Assembly: GCA_007136595.1 (NCBI GenBank) | Contig: SLGQ01000185.1 | Coordinates: 1 to 16,470 of the forward strand | Direction: 5' to 3' | DNA from: Candidatus Sumerlaeota bacterium | GTDB lineage: Bacteria > UBP6 > UBA1177 | DNA: 16,470 nucleotides | Shown here: piece after piece, positions 7,726 to 14,759 of the stretch | Layout of the letters: each line of letters opens with the position of its first letter | Position numbering within the stretch: position 1 is the first letter of the stretch | Notes under the pieces: generated by a model | Told to the model about the DNA's origin: nothing | Databases searched by the model: none | Seen by the model: only the letters and a program-made list of their open reading frames with translations | Translations under genes and position numbers: made by a program

Positions 7726-9217
7726 AATAAAAACAATTCAAAAACGAACCGTTAAAGCGGACGATGTTTATCTTTGTGATGAAAGTAAAATGCCGGGGGG
7801 AAAAGCTGAAGAAGTGTTTTTTCCTAAAAATATCGAAGAACTTTCGTCCCTTGCAGCTCATTTTTATTCTTTAAAAAAACCTTATACTGTTTTTGGAAGA
7901 GGGACAGGTATAACCGGTGCCTCCGTACCTTTGGAAGGTGCTGTCATTTCGCTTGAAAAGATGAACAAAATAAACGATTTAGCTCACTGCAAACAGACAG
8001 GGAAACCTTTTTTGAAAGCTGAATCGGGAGTTACTCTTACTGAAATTAAAACCTCTTTAGAACGGTTTTTTTATCCGGTAGATCCTACAGAAATGAGTGC
8101 ATCAATAGGGGGAACGGTTGTAACAAATGCAAGCGGAGCCTGCTCGTTTAAATACGGAGCTACAAGAAAATGGATAAAGTCCTTGAAAATAGTGCTTCCT
8201 GACGGTTCTGTGGAGCGAATAGAAAGGGGAAAATATTTTGCCGACAATGAAGGGATCATCCATTTTTCAGGGAAAAAAATTAAAGTTCCGCAATATAAAA
8301 TGCCGGAGTGTAAAAATGCTGCCGGACTTTACAGTTGTCCCGGGATGGATCTTATTGATCTGTTCATCGGATCGGAAGGGATACTCGGTATTGTGGGTGA
8401 AGTTGAAATATGGCTTGAGAAAAAATTCCCTGCAGTAAGTTTCATTGCATTTTTTGAAGATGAGCAGAAAGCGGTAGATTTTGTAGGAATATTAAGAAAC
8501 TCCGATCCTAAACCGGAGTTCATCGAATATGTTGACAGACTTGGGCTTAAAATGTTGAAAGAAAAGTCTGCTCAAGATCCGGCGTCTCTTAATATTCCAC
8601 CTTTACCTGAAAATTCTGAGGGAGGAATATTTTTTGATACTGCCTATAATGAGGGAAACATAATTGAAGTGCTTGAAAAAACAAATGAAATAATGTCACA
8701 AGCAACAGGGTTTACAGGCTCGTTCTGTGCATGGGAAAATATAGAGAAAGAAAGGATAAAATTTTTCAGACATGCACTTCCCGAAACGGTAAACTCCTTT
8801 ATTTCAGAAATAAAAAGAGAATATCCCGATATACATAAACTGGGGACTGATATTGCTGTTCCGCATGAAAATTTCAATGAAATGAACTTGTTCTCAAAAA
8901 ATACGATCGGAAGAAGTGGTTTAAAATTCGTTTCTTTCGGTCATATTGGAGACAGTCACATCCATTTTAACATTATTCCTCAAAACTATGATGAACTGGA
9001 AGAAGGGAAGAAAATATACGGCATATTAGCTGCCAAAGCAGTTGAGCTTGGGGGAACTGTGTCGGCTGAGCATGGTATTGGAAAGCTGAAAAGGAAGTAC
9101 CTTGAAATAATGTATGGTTCCAAAGGTATAGAGGAAATGAGAAAAGTTAAAAAGTGTTTGGATCCCGAATTTCTTTTAAATAGGGGAAACATGTTTGAAC
9201 CGGGAGAAAGAAGTTGA
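7718..9217 (+). CDS. FAD-linked 2-hydroxyacid dehydrogenase (GlcD / D-lactate dehydrogenase type)
   Basis: This is a VAO/PCMH-family flavoprotein expected to oxidise a D-2-hydroxy acid such as D-lactate, glycolate or D-2-hydroxyglutarate. Over 499 residues it shows the FAD loop GRGTGITGASVPL at 60-72, DPTEMSASIGGTVVTNASG at 122-140, IGSEGILGIVGEVE at 217-230, and the C-terminal oxidase domain with HIGDSHIH at 409-416 (metal-binding histidines; the common form is HxGDGNxH) and EHGIG at 451-455, followed by LDPEFLLNRGNMF at 481-493. It has no Fe-S domain. Being sandwiched between etfA (8-bp overlap) and etfB (4-bp overlap), its electron acceptor is very likely the EtfAB encoded with it, as in the LctBCD lactate dehydrogenase complex of Acetobacterium. 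The substrate cannot be fixed from sequence by eye. Confidence 0.9.
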   Translation: MVEIKTIQKRTVKADDVYLCDESKMPGGKAEEVFFPKNIEELSSLAAHFYSLKKPYTVFGRGTGITGASVPLEGAVISLEKMNKINDLAHCKQTGKPFLKAESGVTLTEIKTSLERFFYPVDPTEMSASIGGTVVTNASGACSFKYGATRKWIKSLKIVLPDGSVERIERGKYFADNEGIIHFSGKKIKVPQYKMPECKNAAGLYSCPGMDLIDLFIGSEGILGIVGEVEIWLEKKFPAVSFIAFFEDEQKAVDFVGILRNSDPKPEFIEYVDRLGLKMLKEKSAQDPASLNIPPLPENSEGGIFFDTAYNEGNIIEVLEKTNEIMSQATGFTGSFCAWENIEKERIKFFRHALPETVNSFISEIKREYPDIHKLGTDIAVPHENFNEMNLFSKNTIGRSGLKFVSFGHIGDSHIHFNIIPQNYDELEEGKKIYGILAAKAVELGGTVSAEHGIGKLKRKYLEIMYGSKGIEEMRKVKKCLDPEFLLNRGNMFEPGERS

Positions 9218-10014
9218 AAGTAGCAGTGCTTGTAAAACAGGTTCCAAGGACAGATAAAATAAAAATCGATAAAGAAAGTGGAACTTTGATAAGGAAAGGG
9301 GTTGAGTCTATTTTGAACCCGTACTGTGAGTACGGTCTTGATCTGGCAGTTTCACTTAAGAAGAAATATGGAATAATAGAAGAAATAACAGCATTTACAA
9401 TGGGTCCTCCCGGTGCGGAACTTGTACTTAGAAGGTCAATAGCTCTTGGAGCAGATAAAGGGGTTCTCCTTTCAGATAAAGCTTTTTCGGGTGCCGACTG
9501 CTGGGCTACTGCCTACACCCTTTCATGCGGGTTAAAAACGATGGGAAATCCGAAACTTATAATTTGCGGAAAACAGGCGATCGACGGGGATACGGCTCAG
9601 GTTCCGGGAGAAATATCAGAAATATCAGGGATGCCGGTACTTCCCTATGTGCTCGATATTCTTGAACTGACAGAGGAAAAGATAGTTGTTGTGAGTGAAT
9701 TTGAAAACGGGACAGTAACATTGGAAACATCTCTGCCGGCAGTGGTCACTGTAGGTTCAGGATCGAACATAAGAAGGATACCTTCAGTGAACGATGTTTT
9801 AAAGGCTTACGAATCTGAAATTGTTGTTCTTGACAAAACGAAAGCAGGGTGTAATGATACCGATATCGGTCTTAAAGGAAGCCCTACAAGAGTGGTTAAG
9901 ATCGAACCAGCTTTTTCCAAAGGTGACTGCGAAATGTTTGACGATGGTAATTTCAATGAAGGCTTTGAAAAGATTAAGGTATTTCTGATGGAGAATAATG
10001 ATGAAGAAAATTGA
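9214..10014 (+). CDS. etfB: Electron transfer flavoprotein beta subunit EtfB
   Basis: EtfB binds AMP or, in bifurcating types, a second FAD, and docks with EtfA. The 266-residue product starts MKVAVLVKQVP and shows ILNPYCEYGLD at 33-43, FTMGPPGAELVLRRSIALGAD at 61-81 in two blocks, ADCWATAYTL at 94-103, GKQAIDGDTAQVPGE at 119-133, and GLKGSPTRV at 219-227. The AIDGDTAQVPGE form is that of the FixA/CarD-type group rather than of the mitochondrial type, and it leaves electron bifurcation possible but unproven. The start is TTG at 9214 inside a TTGA 4-bp overlap with the preceding stop; GGGAG at 9202-9206 lies 7 nt upstream and supports it. The 3' end overlaps the aminotransferase gene. Confidence 0.95.
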   Translation: MKVAVLVKQVPRTDKIKIDKESGTLIRKGVESILNPYCEYGLDLAVSLKKKYGIIEEITAFTMGPPGAELVLRRSIALGADKGVLLSDKAFSGADCWATAYTLSCGLKTMGNPKLIICGKQAIDGDTAQVPGEISEISGMPVLPYVLDILELTEEKIVVVSEFENGTVTLETSLPAVVTVGSGSNIRRIPSVNDVLKAYESEIVVLDKTKAGCNDTDIGLKGSPTRVVKIEPAFSKGDCEMFDDGNFNEGFEKIKVFLMENNDEEN

Positions 10015-11098
10015 TTTTATTGATCTGAGGTCACAGTACAAGGCATACAGAAATGAAATTGATGAAGCAATTAAAAAAGTATGTGAAAAAGCGTCATTCA
10101 TCATGGGGGAAGAGGTAAAGATACTTGAAAACAAACTTTCTCAATATACGGGATCAAAGCATTCAGTGACATGTTCGAGTGGTACCGATGCTCTTTTACT
10201 TTCATTGATGGCTCTTGACATTAAGCCGGGAGATGAGGTTATAACCACACCTTTTTCATTCATTGCAACTGCTGAAGTGATATCATTTATCGGAGCAACG
10301 CCCGTTTTTGCAGATATTGATGAAAAAACTTACAATATCGATCCTGTGGAAATTGAAAAGAAAATAACTGAAAATACAAAAGCAATAATGCCGGTCGCTC
10401 TTTATGGACAGCCTGCCGATATGGATGAAATTAATGAAATTGCTCAAAAATATTCGGTTGCTGTAATTGAAGATGCCTGCCAGAGTTTCGGAGCGGAGTA
10501 TAAAGGGAAAAAGAGCTGCAATCTTTCAACCATTGGGTGTACAAGCTTTTTCCCATCAAAACCTCTTGGCTGTTATGGTGATGGCGGGGCAGTTTTTACA
10601 AATGATGATGAGATCGCTGAAAAAATAAAAAGCCTCAGAGTGCATGGTCAAACAAAAAGATATCACCATAGATACATCGGGATGAATGGACGGCTTGACA
10701 CAATTCAGGCAGCAGTTTTAAATGTGAAAATGGAGCACTTTGAGGATGAACTGAAAAAAAGAGCTGAAATTGCCTTGAAATACAACGAAAAACTTAAAAA
10801 TATCAGAGGCATAACAATTCCTTTTGTCAAGGATGACAGAACATCTGTTTTTGCACAGTATTCGATAAGAGTTAAAAACAGAGATAAGTTAATAGAAAAG
10901 CTGAATGGAGCAGGCATTCCAACAGCAATTCATTATCCTGTTCCGATGCATCTTCAGGAAGCTTGCAGGTATCTTGGACATAAAGAAGGGGATTTTCCTG
11001 TTTCAGAAGCAATAAGCAGAGAAATAATGAGTATCCCGATGTCACCTTTTCTTACGGAAGAGGAGATGGAGTATGTGGTTGAGTGTGTTATATTTTAG
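10001..11098 (+). CDS. wbpE: DegT/DnrJ/EryC1/StrS sugar aminotransferase, WbpE-like (UDP-3-keto-GlcNAcA aminotransferase)
   Basis: This is a fold-type I PLP enzyme expected to transaminate a 3-keto nucleotide sugar. Motifs: FIDLRSQYKAY near the N-terminus, SSGTDALLLSLMAL, VALYGQPADMDEI, VIEDACQSFGAEYKGK (Asp158 for the PLP nitrogen), and SCNLSTIGCTSFFPSKPLG with Schiff-base Lys187, then GDGGAVFTNDDE and RYHHRYIGMNGRLDTIQAA. These blocks follow Pseudomonas WbpE very closely from recall, including SCNLST, SFFPSKPLGCYGDGG and RYHH, so UDP-2-acetamido-2-deoxy-ribo-hexuluronate is the most likely substrate, giving UDP-GlcNAc3NA for surface polysaccharide. The specificity is an inference. Tandem ATGs at 9998 and 10001 are both possible; the second is better spaced (7 nt) from GGAG at 9990-9993. 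The start overlaps etfB by 14-17 bp. The partner genes wbpA, wbpB and wbpD are not in the window. Confidence 0.88.
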   Translation: MKKIDFIDLRSQYKAYRNEIDEAIKKVCEKASFIMGEEVKILENKLSQYTGSKHSVTCSSGTDALLLSLMALDIKPGDEVITTPFSFIATAEVISFIGATPVFADIDEKTYNIDPVEIEKKITENTKAIMPVALYGQPADMDEINEIAQKYSVAVIEDACQSFGAEYKGKKSCNLSTIGCTSFFPSKPLGCYGDGGAVFTNDDEIAEKIKSLRVHGQTKRYHHRYIGMNGRLDTIQAAVLNVKMEHFEDELKKRAEIALKYNEKLKNIRGITIPFVKDDRTSVFAQYSIRVKNRDKLIEKLNGAGIPTAIHYPVPMHLQEACRYLGHKEGDFPVSEAISREIMSIPMSPFLTEEEMEYVVECVIF

Positions 11099-11123
11099 AG
11101 TGTCATATAAAAGTATAAATTTC

Positions 11124-11152
11124 TTTACAATAACACGAATGAAAGATATATT
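11124..11152 (+). promoter_or_regulatory. Candidate sigma70-type promoter upstream of wzz
   Basis: In the 95-bp gap after the aminotransferase, TTTACA (11124-11129) and TATATT (11147-11152) are separated by exactly 17 bp. Each differs from the TTGACA/TATAAT consensus at one position. The -10 lies 42 bp before the wzz ATG, leaving a short leader. AT-rich DNA produces chance matches, so this is a prediction; the optimal spacing and the location in the largest clean gap of the window support it. Confidence 0.5.
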
Positions 11153-11181
11153 AATGCAGCTGGTTTGATAGTATTAATATA
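11147..11181. repeat. Perfect 9-bp inverted repeat in the wzz leader
   Basis: TATATTAAT (11147-11155) and ATTATATTA-type partner ATTAATATA (11173-11181) are exact reverse complements separated by 17 bp. The left arm covers the candidate -10 box and the right arm runs up to the wzz Shine-Dalgarno (AAGGAAG at 11181-11187). It could be an operator or a weak all-A/U leader hairpin; it is too weak and lacks the U-tract position needed for a terminator. Chance occurrence is possible in such AT-rich DNA. Confidence 0.4.
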
Positions 11182-11193
11182 AGGAAGTAAATA

Positions 11194-13341
11194 ATGGATT
11201 TAAATAATGAATACAAGGTTGATTCTGAGCCTTCAAAAGAGACTCGAGAGATAAGTGTGTATGATATTATAAATTTCTTTAAAAGAAACCTTAAAATTCT
11301 TGCCATACTTTTTATGTCATTTACTTCAATATTTGTTTTAATGTTCCTGTTCCTACTCTCTCCAGTTTACAGAGTCGACGGCTTAATAGAGGTAAATGAT
11401 TCATCTGATAGTATTTCTCTAAACCCAATGAACTTTATGATGGGGGGACAGGTTTCCTCTTCCATGGTTGCAAATGAGGAGCTGTTTAGAAGCAGACTGA
11501 TTGCCAACAGAGTTATAAATAATCTCAACCTGCAAGTTGTACCTTCCAGAAAATCTAACTCCATGTTCTTTTATGTTTTGAATGTTTTGTCTGGAAAAGG
11601 TGGCGGTGTCTCAGGAGGTTTTAGAGTTGAGAACTATCCTGATGTTTTTAAATCAGGTTCCATTGACCTTCTGTTAAGCGAAAAGGGTTACACCGTCATA
11701 CATGAAAGAAAAGAATATAACTGTTCATGGGGGGAAGATTGTAAAATTGATTCAGATACATTGAATATCGTAAAACTTGGCAGATTTCCATATGAAGAGA
11801 GATATACATTGAGTTATAGATCTGCACTTGAAGTTAGAGAAATGTTGAGAAGAAAATTTTCTGCAAGTTATTATGCCAATACCAGTAATTTGCGACTTCA
11901 ATTTGTTGACAGTAATCCTTATCATGCAGCAAAGATCCTTGAGGAGTATGTCAGAGTTTTTCTTTCTATAAAAAACGAATGGGATGAAAAAGAAACCATT
12001 GCAAAAAGAAAGTACATAACTAATATCCTTGATGATGTAAAAAATGAAATAAAAACTAAAGCAGAGCTTCTTATTGAAACCCAGCAAAGCGATAACACAT
12101 TTATGCCTAACATTCAGTTTGAGACTGCTTTTAAAAAGATCGAATCGATAAAAGGGGAAGTTGAAACGCTTAAAATGAAACAGAAACTCATAAATGAAAC
12201 CTTAGCTGAGTTAGACAGAGAACCGGATAAAGCTGTCACGATCTCCTATCTTTCCGACAATCTTTCTTTAATTGAAATGATAAGGTCTCATAATGAGTTG
12301 ATCTATAAACTTGATTCAACTAGAGAACAGTTTACCGAGAATCACCCTCGATATATATCACTCAATGCTCTTATAAGTGAATCGTCTAACAATATATCCA
12401 CTGTTTTATTACAGGAGAAGTCAGCTTTAGATAGTGGGATAAAAATACTGAATCACACTGCAAATGTTATAATAGAGCAGAAAAAGGATTTCCCAAAGAA
12501 TATCTTGAAATCAGAAGCCCTGAGAAAAGATTTAGAACTTACCGAAAAGCTTTATGTGGCTCTTACCACAAAATTATATGAAAGCACTATTGACAGGAAA
12601 ACAGGAGTTCCGGCAATAAAAGTTATAGACAATCCCGATCCGCTTGTTTTTAAAAGTAGCCCCGGAGTTTCTTTCAATATGTTGATAATTTTATTTCTTT
12701 CGCTAGTTATTGCAACAGTTTCAGTGTTTTTGATCGAGTTTTTCAGGGACAAAGTTAAAAACATAGGCGATGTGAAAAGAACAATCGGCGGTTTTCCGGT
12801 TTTTTACCTCGTCCAAGGGGATTCTTCTTCGTATGTTGATCGTTTTAAAGATTTGATAAAATACAAAGCTATTTCTTTTAAGAGACTATTGTTTTTCTCT
12901 CCTGCCGACAGCTATGACTTTAAAAAGATTTTAGCTGAGATGGATTTTACCTCCTCTTCCATCATTCTTTCGTTTGGACCAGAGAAAGGTGTCAGTGTCG
13001 GTGAATTTGCAGACTCTCTGAAAAACAAAGAGAAGATTTCCAGCTTGACCGATATTAAGGTGGACAAAAACGACCTTCCTTTTATTTTGAACAGTTCTTT
13101 ATTTTTTAATTTATTGTCTCTGCTTGAAACAAAATATGATAAAATTATTTTCAACATAGTCTCAGATACAAATAATGACCAGATATTAAAGTGGTGTCAT
13201 TTGTGCTGTGATCATTTGACCTTTTTGATCAAAAAAGATAACACTAACATGAGTGATGTTGTTAAACTCAACGATCTCATAAGAACCGCAGGCGAAAAGG
13301 ATGATCTTGATATTTTTGTTGTCTTTTCTGATAATGGTTAA
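11194..13341 (+). CDS. Wzz/Wzc-like polysaccharide chain-length protein with degenerate BY-kinase-like domain
   Basis: Proteins of this class (polysaccharide co-polymerases) set chain length in Wzy-dependent O-antigen, capsule or exopolysaccharide synthesis. The 715-residue product has a Wzz-type N-terminus (ISVYDIINFFKRN at 20-32), membrane helix 1 at about 33-56, VYRVDGLIEV at 58-67, a large periplasmic part with coiled-coil character at about 265-460, and membrane helix 2 at about 493-517. The cytoplasmic remainder (about 525-715) follows the outline of the fused tyrosine kinase of Wzc: SSIILSFGPEKGVSVGEFAD at 588-607 sits where the Walker A should be, KYDKIIFNI at 647-655 where Walker B should be. 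The GKS/T lysine motif, the Walker A' acidic motif and a C-terminal tyrosine cluster are all absent, so kinase activity is unlikely. AAGGAAG at 11181-11187 precedes the ATG by 6 nt. Confidence 0.87.
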   Translation: MDLNNEYKVDSEPSKETREISVYDIINFFKRNLKILAILFMSFTSIFVLMFLFLLSPVYRVDGLIEVNDSSDSISLNPMNFMMGGQVSSSMVANEELFRSRLIANRVINNLNLQVVPSRKSNSMFFYVLNVLSGKGGGVSGGFRVENYPDVFKSGSIDLLLSEKGYTVIHERKEYNCSWGEDCKIDSDTLNIVKLGRFPYEERYTLSYRSALEVREMLRRKFSASYYANTSNLRLQFVDSNPYHAAKILEEYVRVFLSIKNEWDEKETIAKRKYITNILDDVKNEIKTKAELLIETQQSDNTFMPNIQFETAFKKIESIKGEVETLKMKQKLINETLAELDREPDKAVTISYLSDNLSLIEMIRSHNELIYKLDSTREQFTENHPRYISLNALISESSNNISTVLLQEKSALDSGIKILNHTANVIIEQKKDFPKNILKSEALRKDLELTEKLYVALTTKLYESTIDRKTGVPAIKVIDNPDPLVFKSSPGVSFNMLIILFLSLVIATVSVFLIEFFRDKVKNIGDVKRTIGGFPVFYLVQGDSSSYVDRFKDLIKYKAISFKRLLFFSPADSYDFKKILAEMDFTSSSIILSFGPEKGVSVGEFADSLKNKEKISSLTDIKVDKNDLPFILNSSLFFNLLSLLETKYDKIIFNIVSDTNNDQILKWCHLCCDHLTFLIKKDNTNMSDVVKLNDLIRTAGEKDDLDIFVVFSDNG

Positions 13342-13400
13342 CTATTCAGATATGTTTTGCAGATACCCTGGTTTGTTCAAGTTGGAGTTGTGACATTATA

Positions 13401-14759
13401 CTGAAAAAAACTATTAAAAAGAACAGTTTTTTAGCACAAGTATTGACACTTATGAGCGGAACTGTTGCAGCACAAGTTGTTACCGTTATCCTATCGCCTG
13501 TTCTTACAAGGCTTTATTCTCCGTCTGAAATAGGAGCGTTTGCCGGTTTGTTGGGCGTAGCAATGATAATAGGTGCCATGTCTGCCGGAAGTTTTGATCT
13601 TGCTGTTATCATACCTGAAAAAGAAGAGGATGCGGACAACATTGCTGTTGCAGGATTTGGGTCGGCTATTTTAACAGGATTTCTTGTTTCTATAGTTTTC
13701 ATAGTTTCCGGAGAAAAAATTTCGGAGTTAATAGGTTTGGGCTCTACACCTCCTTTTCTTCGGAATTTGATTGGAATACTTGTAGTTATGATAGGTTCGG
13801 CACAGGTTTTAAACCGTCTGGCAATAAGAGGAAAGAAATATTCTTTGCTGGCGGCTACCCAAGTAACTCAACAAATCGGAACTAACGGTGTAAAGGTTTT
13901 TATGGGACTCGCAAAGGGTGGTGTTGCGGGACTTTTTACAGGAACTTTTTTGGGATATATGATATTTAACATTTCTCTGGCATGGGCAGAGAGGAAAAGA
14001 TTTTCCAGAATAAAAAACAACTTTGATGCCGGTGCTGTGAAGTCCATGATCGTTAAATACAGGAAATTTCCACTTGTCAGCAGTTGGTCGGTTCTTTTTA
14101 ATTCGGCATCAACTCAAGCTCCTGTGATACTTTTTGCGGCATTATTTTCTCCTTCCATGGCAGGTTTTTATGCACTGAGCCACAGAGTTTTAAAACTGCC
14201 GATAACTTTGATCGGGCGAAATGTCGGGAATGTTTTTATGGAGAGAGCAGCCAGAGCAAATAACTCCAGCCCTGATGAACTTAAAAGAATAACTCTGGAA
14301 ATATATGAAAAACTTCTTTTTATAAGTACTGCAGGAATGTCATTTATTGTTTTTTACGGAGACATTATATTTCCTTTTGTTTTTGGTGCTGATTGGAAAA
14401 TTGCCGGACTTTACTCTCAATGGATATCTGTTTGGTTGATGTTTGTCTTGGTAGCGTCTCCTTTGAGCACACTTTTTTCTATAAAAGAGAAACAAGGCGA
14501 AGGGTTGATTTTTAATTTGATAATGTTGCTTTCCAGGATAGGTGTAATTTGGATTGGCAGTATTTTTGATGTAAGTGATTACTTTGTAATAGTTGCATTC
14601 TCAGTTGTGGGGGCAACCATGTGGAGTATCATGTGTATGAGAGTACTGTCATTTTCAAACATACCCTATGTTAAGGGCATTTTTTCCACACTTAAAGTTA
14701 TTGTACCGGTTTTTGCCATTCAGTTTATTGTGAGTGCTTTTTTAAGGAGTTTGCTGTGA
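13401..14759 (+). CDS. Wzx-type lipopolysaccharide flippase (MOP superfamily); start codon uncertain
   Basis: This is a multi-pass inner-membrane protein expected to flip undecaprenyl-linked oligosaccharide to the periplasm. Hydrophobic helices run through the whole product. Family-typical segments include ILSPVLTRLYSPSEIGAFA, SFDLAVIIPEKEEDADN, KYRKFPLVSSWSVLFNSAS, FSPSMAGFYALSHRVLKLP and LIGRNVGNVFMERAA. The first standard start in frame is TTG 13443 (then ATG 13452), neither with a ribosome site. The frame upstream reads LKKTIKKNSFLAQV before LTLMSGTVAAQ, and the combination (SFL..VLTL.SGT..AQ) is how related flippases begin, so translation probably starts earlier. No ATG, GTG or TTG exists upstream in frame; candidates are ATT 13395 (7 nt after GGAG at 13384-13387), ATA 13398 or CTG 13401. 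CTG is used here as a compromise. The 3' end overlaps the next gene by 4 bp. Confidence 0.85.
   Translation: MKKTIKKNSFLAQVLTLMSGTVAAQVVTVILSPVLTRLYSPSEIGAFAGLLGVAMIIGAMSAGSFDLAVIIPEKEEDADNIAVAGFGSAILTGFLVSIVFIVSGEKISELIGLGSTPPFLRNLIGILVVMIGSAQVLNRLAIRGKKYSLLAATQVTQQIGTNGVKVFMGLAKGGVAGLFTGTFLGYMIFNISLAWAERKRFSRIKNNFDAGAVKSMIVKYRKFPLVSSWSVLFNSASTQAPVILFAALFSPSMAGFYALSHRVLKLPITLIGRNVGNVFMERAARANNSSPDELKRITLEIYEKLLFISTAGMSFIVFYGDIIFPFVFGADWKIAGLYSQWISVWLMFVLVASPLSTLFSIKEKQGEGLIFNLIMLLSRIGVIWIGSIFDVSDYFVIVAFSVVGATMWSIMCMRVLSFSNIPYVKGIFSTLKVIVPVFAIQFIVSAFLRSLL

Noticed and set aside
11752..12087. 111-codon minus-strand frame inside wzz
   Set aside because: It is antisense to the coiled-coil coding region, Cys- and Ile-rich without motif, and is a by-product of AT-rich coding sequence.
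13373..13402. Possible promoter before the flippase (TTGTTC ... TATACT)
   Set aside because: The -10 is good but the -35 matches only half the consensus with 18-bp spacing, and the -10 overlaps the likely start codon region; not supported enough to list.
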